A stretch of 64,000 bases of DNA from Ianthella basta (lineage: Eukaryota > Porifera > Demospongiae > Verongiida > Ianthellidae), in the NCBI GenBank assembly GCA_964019415.1, contig OZ025889.1, forward strand, positions 2,728,501 through 2,792,500, written 5' to 3'. Below the pieces are notes generated by a model. The model worked only from the letters and a program-made list of their open reading frames with translations. It was not told the DNA's origin and did not search any database. Below are positions 1-12,000 of the stretch, one piece after another. The first letter of the stretch is position 1. Every line of letters starts with the position of its first letter. A program made the position numbers and the translations under genes.

Positions 1-2361
1 TCTGGCTCCCTACCTTTGAGCAGCATGCAGCCAGATGGGAGATCTGTGAAGGAACACCTGCTCCAGAAACATCCCCCCAGGCAAGCAGCTTCAGCAGATG
101 CCATTAGCCAGGACGAGCCCCTTCCCACTCCCCACCCAGTTATGTTTGATGCAATTGATGGCAAAATGGTAAGATCCATTAGCCAGAAGATGACAGGGTC
201 GGCAGGTCCATCTGGAATGGACTCGGCTGGGTGGAGAAGAGCTTGTTCATCATTTGCCAAAGCATCAGGTGAGCTCTGTACAGCAGTAGCCAGGGTTACA
301 AAAAGATTGTGTTCCAGCTATGTAGATCCTGAAGGAATCACCAGTCTTGTAGCTTGTCGCCTGATTGCGTTGGATAAGTCCCCAGGAGTGAGACCGATTG
401 GAATTGGGGAGGTGCTGAGGAGAATTATTGGTAAAGCAGTTCTTGCGATAACATCTGAAGACATATGCAGGTCAGTGGGAGCATTACAGCTATGTGTTGG
501 TCATATTAGTGGGTGCGAGGCAGGTGTTCATGCAATGAAAGCCATCAATGAAGATGCCAACACAGAAGCAGTGCTACTGATAGACGCCTCCAATGCCTTT
601 AACTCACTAAATCGGGAAGCAGCTTTGAGGAATGCACACATTCTGTGCCCAGCAATTGCTCCAATATTGACCAACACTTATCGGGATGATCCTGCATTGT
701 TCATTGATGGGGAAACTATCCTTTCTCAGGAGGGGACCACGCAAGGGGACCCATTAGCAATGTCAATGTACGCCATAGGCACCCTTCCATTGATTTGCAG
801 GCTTCCAAAAGAGGTCAACCATGTATGGTTTGCGGATGACGCGACAGCGGGGGGGAAGGTAGATGACCTCCGGGCATGGTGGGATGACATCCAAGATCAT
901 GGCCCTCAGTTTGGCTACATACCAAATGCCAACAAGTGCTGGCTTATTGTAAAGCAAAGTGCTTTGCAACGGGCAGAAGACAGTTTCAGAGGAACAGGAG
1001 TTAACATCTCAGTGGAAGGACAGAAGCATCTAGGAGCACCCCTTGGAACCCGAAACTTTGCAGAAACGTTTGTCAGGAACAAAGTACAGAAATGGCTGAA
1101 CGAAGTCAAGTGTCTGTCCACTATAGCCAAAACCCAACCTCAAGCAGCATACGCAGCATTGACCCATGGTGTCATGGCAAGGTGGACATATCTGATGAGA
1201 CTGGTGCCTGACATAGATGAGTTGTTCCAACCCCTAGAAGATGTTATCAGATATGAACTGCTGCCAGAAATAACTGGCAGACATGCACTAAGTGAGGATG
1301 AGAGGAAACTGATTGCTTTACCAGTGAGAGACGGTGGACTGGGCATCCCCATTCCAACATCAAACACCACGAAGGAGTTTGAAGCATCCTCCACTATCAC
1401 AGCACCCCTGGTGAGTCTGATCTGTAACCAACAGCATGATGATGAAGTTGGAATGACACAGAAGCAGTTGAGGAGCGAGGTGAGTAGAAAGCGAAGGCTT
1501 GAACAGCAAGATGAAGCATTGAGGCTGAAGCAGTCACTGCCCTCCAATCTCCAGAGAGCAATGGAGCTGGCCTCAGAGAAGGGAGCCTCAGCGTGGTTGA
1601 CCTCTCTCCCAATCAAAGAGCACGGGTTCACACTACACAAACAAGCCTTCAGAGATGCCCTCTGCCTGCGCTACGGATGGAAGCCTCTCAGACTCCCAGC
1701 TCACTGCTCATGTGGTGCACCCTTTACAACAGAACACGCCTTCAGCTGCTCAAAGGGAGCATTTCCATCCATCAGACATGACAGAATCAGAGACATCACT
1801 GCCCAGCTCTTAACGGAGACATGCCATAATGTAGAAGTTGAGCCACACCTCCAAGCACTGGCCGGCGAAACTTTCAATGAGAGAACAGCCAACACAGAGG
1901 ACAATGCCAGACTTGATGTCAAAGCACAAGGTTTCTGGGGAAGCAATAGGGAGATCGCATTCTTTGATGTAAGGGTGTTTAACCCATATGCGTCTTCTAA
2001 TTGCTCAGGAACAATAGCAGCAAGTTACAGACGACATGAAAAGGAGAAAAGAAGGGCATATGAAAGAAGAGTGATAGAAGTTGAGCATGCTTCATTTACC
2101 CCTATTGTTCTCTCCACGACTGGTGGCTGGGGTCCCTCAGCATCCATCGTGTTCAAGAGGCTGGCTTCCATGATCTCAGAGAAACACTCTTCCTCGTACA
2201 GCTCCACAATGAAGATGATCCGCAGCAAAGTCGCCTTCTCGCTCATTGATTCGGCAATCATGTGCTTGAGAGGAGCAAGATCGTCTTTCCACAGACCCGT
2301 GAAAGCACTCAACCTGATCGACAACCCCATTGACCTTATGGTCAACGAGGGGCAGATCTAA
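1..2361 (+). CDS. Non-LTR retrotransposon ORF: reverse transcriptase plus restriction-like endonuclease (5' end outside window)
   Basis: The frame is open from base 1 to the TAA ending at 2361, so the protein is at least 786 residues and its start lies outside the window. Reverse transcriptase motifs are intact: a region around LIDASNAFNS, the GTTQGDPLAM box and the catalytic FADD box at about base 831. Towards the C-terminus a CxC-x7-HxxxC zinc-binding cluster (CSCGAPFTTEHAFSC) precedes a PD-(D/E)XK-like signature (RLDVKAQGFW followed by FFDVRVFNP). Zinc cluster followed by restriction-like endonuclease is the arrangement of R2/CRE/NeSL/Hero-type non-LTR elements that nick a target and prime reverse transcription there. 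No stop or frameshift is present, so the copy may be young. Exact clade not determined. A damaged relative lies in a WDR44 intron at 21.85-22.34 kb. Confidence 0.85.
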   Translation, partial: SGSLPLSSMQPDGRSVKEHLLQKHPPRQAASADAISQDEPLPTPHPVMFDAIDGKMVRSISQKMTGSAGPSGMDSAGWRRACSSFAKASGELCTAVARVTKRLCSSYVDPEGITSLVACRLIALDKSPGVRPIGIGEVLRRIIGKAVLAITSEDICRSVGALQLCVGHISGCEAGVHAMKAINEDANTEAVLLIDASNAFNSLNREAALRNAHILCPAIAPILTNTYRDDPALFIDGETILSQEGTTQGDPLAMSMYAIGTLPLICRLPKEVNHVWFADDATAGGKVDDLRAWWDDIQDHGPQFGYIPNANKCWLIVKQSALQRAEDSFRGTGVNISVEGQKHLGAPLGTRNFAETFVRNKVQKWLNEVKCLSTIAKTQPQAAYAALTHGVMARWTYLMRLVPDIDELFQPLEDVIRYELLPEITGRHALSEDERKLIALPVRDGGLGIPIPTSNTTKEFEASSTITAPLVSLICNQQHDDEVGMTQKQLRSEVSRKRRLEQQDEALRLKQSLPSNLQRAMELASEKGASAWLTSLPIKEHGFTLHKQAFRDALCLRYGWKPLRLPAHCSCGAPFTTEHAFSCSKGAFPSIRHDRIRDITAQLLTETCHNVEVEPHLQALAGETFNERTANTEDNARLDVKAQGFWGSNREIAFFDVRVFNPYASSNCSGTIAASYRRHEKEKRRAYERRVIEVEHASFTPIVLSTTGGWGPSASIVFKRLASMISEKHSSSYSSTMKMIRSKVAFSLIDSAIMCLRGARSSFHRPVKALNLIDNPIDLMVNEGQI

Positions 2362-4143
<1,782 letters not shown>

Positions 4144-4313
4144 CATATGCAAGGGCGGATCCAGGGGTGTTTCCAAGGTTTCCAGAAACTGGTCAGATCA
4201 CCTCTGGCTAATATTTGCATGTATCAGTCTTATAATGTCTATGCTTCCTTATAGCTATACCTTTATGTGTTGAAAACCAGTCATAAAAGTTTCTCGATCC
4301 GCCCTAGCATATG
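4144..4313. mobile_element. Short MITE-like element with AGGGCGGATC terminal inverted repeats
   Basis: The left end reads CATATGCAAGGGCGGATC and the reverse complement of the right end reads CATATGCTAGGGCGGATC, one mismatch in 18. The interior (~130 bp) is noncoding. CATATG is itself palindromic, so it may be a 6-bp target duplication or part of the terminal repeat. No transposase is encoded, so this would be a non-autonomous DNA element. Confidence 0.6.
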
Positions 4314-4358
4314 TCACACAAAATAAATTATTGTCAAATTGTTAATAATTGTTAGTAA

Positions 4359-5634
4359 TTGTTAGTACCCAAATACATACCGACATACCAAGGGGGGTTG
4401 GACAAGGTCCTGAGATTGTGCAATACCAGCATCTTAATAATTGCATTCCTGACATTTCAATCGCGTCTCCATGTATTAGCTGACTGTGCTCCAAGGCCGA
4501 GTGTGCCTACCCTGAGCTATGGCAGTGTCTTGTACTACATTCGTGCCCCTGATATGACCCTTACGTACGTAGCCAAGGAGCTATACAGTGGATTGGGCTT
4601 AATTGTCGGACTGCTTTCACAATTGAGTTGTCGCAAGTTATCACAACATTTCTTGAGGATTGCCAGCACGATTAGGCCATTTCTAGCATCCCTGCTGTCG
4701 AATGTAACAAATCGTGTACAGAACCAAGACAATTGCATGGACGTGGCTGCCGATTGCACTCCAATTGAAGAAGCAGTCAACCTAACTGTTTGCAATAATG
4801 AAGTGATCAATGACGACTTGCTATATATCAGCTTCTAAGGAGTCACTTCCACAGCAGCACTTGCTCAGTACTCCAGATTAGGCTCAATCTGTCTTGTAGC
4901 CAGCATCAGCGAACACTCGTACGCCGGCATTGTAAAATGCTTTGAAAGCCTACCTAGATGCTGGGAAGAGGCGGGTAAGGGTCCATTTTCTGAAAGTCCT
5001 TGTCCAACTGTGTGCTCAGAAGCAAAGAAACAAGCGATGCAACATGTTTCTTGCAATATGTCTGCTCTTAGCTAGTATAGGTAAAATACACAGTAAAGAG
5101 CAGCCGCGTCAGCCATTTTTCGAAGGCACATGACCTTGACCAACCCCCCTGCGACATACCACCGGAACACAAAGCCATATAACAAAATGTCAAAACGAAA
5201 ACAATATAGGGCTGCAGCCCCTAAAACATTTCCTCATGCTTATGTACTACGCATGGGGATAGCTGAAACAAGCATTTCCCTAGTACAGAAGATGATCAAA
5301 CACTGCTTCAAAACTGCAGACACTCTTGTATTGGAGTTGTCACAATCTATCCAGCATTGAAGTATTAAAGAAGTTAGAGAAGAGTGTAGATCTCACTGAA
5401 GAGTGCACTGACAGAAAGTGTGAGACAAGTACCCAAATTTGTACATACGCTGCCAAGAATGATACAGCACACGTCACTAATGATGGTTTGCATACTGGTG
5501 TCTTCCCTCAGCCCTGGGGTAATCAGGATAGCATTACTCCTGAGTGTATAAATATGCTAATTACCTGTGATAGAGTATGGGCATGTAAAAGAGAAGACAC
5601 CTTTAGCAAAGGTCTTCTAAAAGTGCCAGTATAA
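4359..5634 (+). other. Cluster of unrecognised open frames, plus strand
   Basis: Several consecutive plus-strand frames (4359-4838; 4880-5060; 5130-5348; 5326-5634) have amino acid composition that looks coding, with scattered cysteines, but they do not join cleanly: the 4880-5060 frame meets an in-frame TAG before its only nearby GT. I do not recognise a family. This could be a decayed gene or transposon, or true exons I cannot connect. The right end overlaps the doubtful third exon of the minus-strand secreted protein, so at most one is real there. Confidence 0.2.
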
Positions 5635-6483
5635 TATATAGCAAGGCAAAGCATACATTGATATCAGAACCCAGCAGGAGCACAAAAACTTGTAGAGAAA
5701 TGAGCCTTTGCAAAATACTCGTGCACCTAAAGGTTTTGTGAAAATAAAATCACAAAACTCTTTGGCAAAGACAATCTACAAAATACACATTCACAAAAGT
5801 TTGTACACGTATGGTATGCCGATAACGAGATAGAATGCTATTTTTAGCAGTGCACTCTTGACGTGTGTATGAGTCATGTACCTGCTTCACTGCTAATGAA
5901 GTGAAAAGGGCACTGAGTCTTGTCTTCAATACATTGAATAGCCCACGGAGATTGGTAAAGCTGCGAATTATGCTGCAGAAGCCATTACTGACATAGCATT
6001 CAGGGTGACTACTGAATGCAAACTCTCTCAGTTGTTCACAGGTGCCAGAGCTCTGGTACTCTGTGCTGAAATATAATGCAGTTGTAAGACACCTCCTCAC
6101 ATTGTCAATCCACTGCTGACCCTATAGAATGTACCATAACAGTAACTGAGCAGAAATAATGCATTTGACCTTCATCCATTGCAAAAATTGACAAGAAACA
6201 AGTAGCTATTGTCATAGCCCCTAACGTCCAGCCCAACCTCTTGATTGAAGCTGTCGCTTAGCTCTCCGAACGCGTTGCAGAAATGGTATCCATATCCTAT
6301 TGCGTATCCAGTGCTGCCGCATGGAATGTGACTCTCAACGCATTCCGTGTAGAACGTGCAATTGCCGTTCTGGGCAAGGCTTTCACACGTCGACGGAGCA
6401 GATGTGATCACCGAGTGTATGCTGGCAGCCAACAGTAGCAGAGGTAATACGATTCGCTTCATTCCTAAGCCCAGCCAGTCCAT
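5618..6483 (-). CDS. Secreted stanniocalcin-like cysteine-rich protein
   Basis: Exon 1 (6483-6238) starts at MDWLGLG or, better for a signal peptide, at the second Met (6462), followed by a leucine-rich hydrophobic segment ending near SVITSA. The mature part has CESLAQNG, CTFYTECVE, PCGSTGYAIGYGYHFCNAF. Exon 2 (6121-5882) joins in phase 0 to give FNQE-GQQWIDNVRRCL, and continues to ECYVSNGFCSI; it ends in CAG|GTACAT. The cysteine order, the FD/FN..GQ..W..CL region and the CY....C pair resemble stanniocalcins, secreted glycoprotein hormones of mineral balance in vertebrates, but with many differences; homology is inferred from pattern only. A third exon (5775-5618) in phase is possible but weak. 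Upstream lies the GC-box minisatellite. Confidence 0.55.
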
Positions 6484-6500
6484 TCGTTCCCACTGCTTGT

Positions 6501-6685
6501 AGTCGGAAACAGGGCGTGGCGACGACAGGGCGTGGCGACGTGGTCCGAAACAGGGCGTGGCGACGTGTCCGAAACAGGGCGTGGCGACGTGGTCCGAAAC
6601 AGGGCGTGGCGACGTGGTCCGAAACAGGGCGTGGCGATGCTGTCCGAAACAAGGCGGTGACGTTGATGGAAACAAGGCGTGGCGA
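6501..6685. repeat. ~25-bp minisatellite with tandem GGGCGTGGC (Sp/KLF-like) boxes
   Basis: Six to seven units of roughly 24-25 bp, each carrying GAAACAGGGCGTGGCGAC with small changes, end about 20 bp before the first Met codon of the secreted-protein gene. GGGCGTGG is the consensus bound by Sp/KLF zinc-finger factors in animals. Whether it acts as a promoter is inference from position and motif. Both strands stay open through it, so frames such as ATPCFGPRRHA are artefacts. Confidence 0.8.
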
Positions 6686-7962
6686 TTCTATAGATTCGGA
6701 AGAGACTTACAAATAGGTGGGAGGGTAGACAGATACAGCGTTTTACAAATGGTAGGCCTACTTGGTTGTCACGAATGCGATTCGACTAACCTCTGAACTC
6801 TTCTGGAACAAGGTGCCATAAACGGGGACTTAGGCATTAATTCAGGTAGCTAGCTACTAGATTACAGCTAGCTAGCTAGTGCACTAAAAGTGAGGGAAAT
6901 TGCGCAGCTAGCTAACTAGATCAGCATTACTATGTTCAGAGGTGATCGATCCGTGAAGAGAACAAAACGATAATGACTTTAAAACGGCTAGCTATATAGA
7001 TAGATAGATAGATAGATAGATATTTTATTTGACAACAGGAGTGCTGCATCTACTTCATACGGTAGATTTTCATGCAGGTCCTGGTACAAGACAATACAGT
7101 ACAGTACATGGGTAACAATGGTGGGTGGATGAATTTTAAATAAATAATGTACAATACATAGGTAACAATGGTGAATGGATGAGTTGTCAATAATGAATAA
7201 TTGATGTACAATACACGGGTAACAATGGTGAACGCATGGATAAGTTTTAAATAAATAAATTTAAATGTAATACTTGACACAGGATTGATGGAATGGCAAG
7301 CATGCAGTAATTAAATTATAGCTAGTGGCTGCCATATTTGCCATGTTGGCCAACCATTCTGAAATTGGCTGTGCTGTATTTCACTAGCTACCGAATTATT
7401 ATGAATTGCAAAGTTCACTAACACTTGTCAATCATGATCAATTGTTCCTCATTAAATTTGTAATTATACTAAATCTATATACAATTATACAATATTCCTG
7501 GTTTTCTACAACAAACCACACACTTAGAATACAGTATTATGTATACATGTACACAGGTCACTGCCCGTTCACAATCAATATTATAATTATAAATTATTCA
7601 CTGATTATGTTTCTTTCTGTACACATTAGACGACTGTGCTCTTGGATGCTGAGGCTGTTCCCAATGGCTTGGGCTCCTGCACGACATGGGAAGATCACCA
7701 CATTGCTTACGACACATGCATGTACAACAGCAGCAGAAGTAGAAGCAGTAGCAGTATAGCAAGAAATGGCAGTGCTTCACCATACTGATCAGTTAAGCAC
7801 ACCCTCCTTATAAGTGCATATCCTTTGTTAAGCGCACATTTCTCTATTGTTTTTTCACCCATTTGTTAGGCTCCTACTGGTTTCAAATGTTCGCCCCTTC
7901 TATTTACTGACAGGTGCATTAAAATGACTCCCTGGTAGCCTAGCCACTTGCCTAAGTAATAG
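6686..7962. other. Intergenic, repeat-rich; no gene seen
   Basis: Contains a TAGA tetranucleotide run at about 6996-7021 and three imperfect ~55-bp units at about 7098-7265, each with GGTAACAATGGTG followed by an A/T-rich spacer. Open frames are short with no domain. Confidence 0.5.
7098..7265. repeat. Three-copy ~55-bp tandem repeat
   Basis: GGTAACAATGGTG recurs at about 7110, 7162 and 7219, each preceded by GTAC(A)ATACA-like and followed by GGATGA/GGATAAG and AAATAAATAA-like sequence. The units differ by several substitutions, so the array is not recent. Confidence 0.7.
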
Positions 7963-8790
7963 TTAAATGCTGACCAAGAGGTGTCTCTGAGATTTAGAGC
8001 ACGAGGCACGAGGGCGCGAAGCGCCTGAGTGCTGAGTGGTCTAAATCTTCAGAGACACCGATTGGTCAGCATTTAAGTGTTATAGATCCCAACGATTGGG
8101 CAAGGAGCGGCAGCGAATCAGTTTACCAAGTCGAACTTGCGTCATCACGCGTCTTCCGGAAGTAGTTAGCAATTTCTGACAATGGCCGAGAAAACGTCGT
8201 TTAGTTATTGGTTTGTCATCTCGCAGCAGAGTTCCTAAAGGTCAGCAGTGGATGCGGCGCGTAAGCTAAACGTAAGGTTACTCACTGTCAGCCCTGTCAG
8301 CCACAGCGTTTCCCAGAGCGGTGTCCTAAGCCTGTTCCTAGCTCGTAACCAGTTCGCTCCTTACTCGGCTCTGGTTCGTAGGCCGCTGCCGGATTGTTGC
8401 TTTACCCTGTTTGTCGACGAAACAAGTAAGCCGAGTGACCTTTGCATCGTATATTGTGGAGTTAGCTACTATTGTTGTCGCAGCTGCAGTTTCTCTGCTA
8501 TAGACCACGGGCCTAAGCCACGCCCATGCTCTAAATCGGTATTTAGAGCATAGCGCGAACGCCGCGCGTGCCACGCCCATGCTCTAAATCGACATTTAGA
8601 GCATAGGCGCGAACGACGCGCGTGCCACGCCATGCTCTAAATCGGCATTTAGAGCATAGGCGCGAACGCCGCGCGCCGAATTAGAACACGGCTGGACGAA
8701 ATAGACCACGGTGCGAAATAACACCCGGGGTGTCTATGACGTTTAGAAACATCGTTTAGATGCACGTTACCATGGCAACGGGATCTATAG
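7963..8790. mobile_element. Composite repeat: long hairpin plus three 54-bp hairpin units
   Basis: An inverted repeat pairs about 7963-8001 (AAATGCTGACCAA.. through GTGTCTCTGAGATTTAG) with about 8039-8078. At 8526-8686 a ~54-bp unit occurs three times; each begins CTCTAAATC, contains its own small hairpin CTCTAAATCG-N-ATTTAGAG, and continues GCGCGAACG(C/A)CGCGCGTGCCACGCC. TATAGATCCC near 8085 faces GGGATCTATAG near 8779, a possible outer terminal repeat. GC-rich CpG content differs from the surroundings. No coding capacity seen; a non-autonomous element is likely. Confidence 0.6.
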
Positions 8791-9065
8791 GGTAATAATC
8801 ATTATAAACTAGTAGAACAGCGCTTAAATGAGAACTCACTCACTGTGCTATGCAGTGGCCATTATAATATGACATTGCATATAAATATGATTTCTGACCC
8901 ATTATCTATCCTGCCACAGCTATAAGTGCATGTGCTTAACAACTGATCAGTACGGTATCTCAGACTAGTTCACAATTTCTCAGCCACATCTTCCAGAAAC
9001 CAGATGTCACTACCCATGAGTAGAAGGCAACCAAGTAGGCCCACAAGGGGTCAACTAACATCTCA
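8791..9065. other. Short intergenic region; no gene seen
   Basis: A plus-strand frame beginning ATGTCACTACCC at 9004 is open for about 54 codons but lies antisense to the proposed last exon of the ankyrin gene and has no domain. Confidence 0.4.
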
Positions 9066-12000
9066 TCACTTAGCAGATCTTATGGAAATCATAAAGAAAC
9101 ATGGTCCACTAGAGCACAGCATGAACCACTCTTCCTCATGGGCAGCTCTTTTCACCAGCTTTTGACCCCCATCCCACATAGACAGCACTACCTGATACAA
9201 GACAACACATGGTTTGACCTATTCATGGACCCCCCAATCAAACAGTACTCCTATCACAACATACCTTTAGTCGGTCTTTGATCATTTTTGAGGATCTCCT
9301 CACACTTTCCCTCGCCCTCTCCTCCTGCTCGCCCTCTGCACTTACAGCCAATGTCTCAGCCTCAAACATCTCCTCTACTTGAGACATTGACAGTGCACGG
9401 AGGCTGCATGAGTACCATGGAGTAATGTTCTACAATCAGCTGCATTGCTAGTGTTGTTTCAGTATGTCTGAGTTTGACTTTAAATGCATGTAAGTTTCTT
9501 GTGAAGTTAAGGAAATCAGTGAAAATCAGGACTCATGATTAAATTTCTACTTCATAATACACATGGTACATATTAGAATTAAATGGGTCTATGCAGTTCT
9601 AATATAGTACAGTAGTTTAATATGACCAGTCATATATTGTTATTACACCAGAACACCATAGTAGTGGCTATCACAACATTGGTGACATCATGGGGCTAAG
9701 AAGACTCCCCATGTATGCAGTGTTCTATGCATTGCTCCAGTTTTTCAATCTCAGACATTTCAAGTTCATCAATGACAAAGTTGAGAATTTAAAACATCCA
9801 TAGCAGGAAATCTAGGACCAATAGATGTTAGGCTTTGAGATTGCAGCCTGATTCTAGTTATGTCTATTCTCCAGTGATTCAATCTCAGTTTAGTTAGTTC
9901 AGATCTAGAGTTGTCCCATAACAATTCTATTTTAGTCAAACAAAATGTCTGAGATAGCCTATAAAAAAATTATGCAATCATAATATAATTGCATATACTG
10001 CACTCACAATGAGCGTGAATATGCTCTTGGTTTGATGCCACAGCTGAAGTCTGCTTCGGTGTCCCCCTCAGGGCTCAAATCAGTCCCATGGTCTCCGTTG
10101 TGGCTATGGGCCTCTCTGTCAAATGATGAGTGAGCAAGTGAACGAGCTGTGTCAGACCCCAACTGAGCATCTTGCTGTAATCGTTGCTTGATTTCTTGCT
10201 TCCGTTTGACTTCCTCTGTAACTGTGGTTAATACCTGCACAATCAAATCTGTGTCTGCAACATCCACTGGTAAAGAGCCTTTAAGGTCCTCAATGAGTGG
10301 ATTAGCACCCTTCTTGAGCAAATAACGAACCATTCTCTCCTGGAAGAGATCAACGACACAATATAACTTGGCAACTGCAAACACTTACGTATGTACTGTA
10401 GCCAAGACCTTATCAAAACCGTTGGCTAAGCAGGAGCTACAGGATAATTCCTTTCCAAAACAAGTAGTCCCTCTGCAGCCACACAGATATCCTGATCTTC
10501 AAAACAAAAGAAACTCACCTGGCCAAATTTAGCTGCCACATGTAAGGGTGTACATCCTCTGTCATCTTGCACATTGAGATCAGCACCTTTCTTTACCAAA
10601 TACTTTATAACATCACCATAACCATTAGCTGCAGCTATGTGCATCTGAGTACAAAAGGATATGTGTACATACGCAGGTACCATATACATACGTAGTATGT
10701 GCATACACATTGCAGACACATGGGTAAAAGGGAAATAGAAACATTGGTGTGACAAACACGATGACAAGTGTGCAGTTCCTTACAGGAGCTACTCCTTCAT
10801 CTGTCAGAGCATCAAGATCCAGCCCTGTTGGCATTGCCTTCCTTATGTCAGCCAACATGGCACTGGCCTTGCTCTGCCTCAGCTCCCGTATCTGCTCCAG
10901 CCCTGATATGCCTTTCTTTTCCATTTCATCATACAGGAGCTGCTGTATGTCTGAGTCGGCCACGAGGTCCACAGGAAGGCAGTTGTCCACATTGAGCATG
11001 AGTACGTCAGCACCATACTGCAAGGTGGGATGGGGGATGGGGTAGGGGGTGGGGGCAGTACAAATTGGACAGAGAGCAGAGTCCCAATTTCAATTTTGGA
11101 TACATCCAAAACAAGTCATGTACAGTTACATGTGCTCAGTAGCACTACACTAAGTACAGTCCATGGCACATTCAGTACAGACTAGCACTATAGCTCAGTG
11201 TTGCAAGCATATGAGTGCCAGACAAACTGTGTTAGACCTCATAGGCCTACATCACCAACAGCTCTTCAGCCAACAGTTCTTAGGCTTCACTGCACCACAA
11301 GGTTCATAAATTGAATAATACGTAGGTGCAAATGATTTGATGAATGAACAGTTTGGTGTGCTAAAGTGTGACTACCTCCTCAGTCATGTGGTGGTTGTAG
11401 TCTATGTAATCTCATTAGCTGGAGGCCATTCAACCAGTAAACAATTGATTCAACTTATGCTAATATAACCAAGACTGTTTGGGTATTGCCCTAGTACACT
11501 GAGGAGTAATATGGAAAGACCTTGGCCTAAGTTTTAAGAGGAAAGACACTAATTGAGTCCCACAGCAGTCCCAGCTAGTGGCCTCTTAAAAGTTGACATT
11601 GAGGGATTAGTGCAGTACAAATGTCAATACAAACCAAATGCAGGTTCACATGCCCACTGATAAGGAAACACTGCAGTACCTACACCCAACACACAGCAAA
11701 CCCCTTTACTGCATGACATTCGATCAGCTACAAACCTCCAAGAGCAGCAGAACAAGGTCCTGTCCTGCACACGAGCAAGCCACATGCAGAGGTGCCCACA
11801 GGTCCGCATCAACTAATCCAACACCAGCACCTTTAGCCAGCAACATCTTTGCTATCTTGTAGTTGTCATCCATACAGCACTGAAGAATGACAGACCCATA
11901 CATACATACATACATACATACATACATACATACATGCATAGTGTGAACACCATACAAATCTCCACCTGCAACACAGCCTACCACATGTTTACTACACAAG

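Noticed and set aside
6172..6675. Single minus-strand frame with ATPCFGPRRHA-type repeats joined to the secreted protein
   Set aside because: The repeats come from the GC-box minisatellite upstream of the first convincing Met and signal peptide; reading through 6237 also ignores the GTTGGG donor that gives a better protein.
8248..8553. Plus-strand frame starting in the composite repeat
   Set aside because: Starts at GTG, lies in repeat sequence, no domain, composition not coding-like.
9004..9165. Short plus-strand ORF opposite the last PPP1R16-like exon
   Set aside because: 54 codons, no family; the opposite strand joins in phase to the gene, although that exon is itself uncertain.
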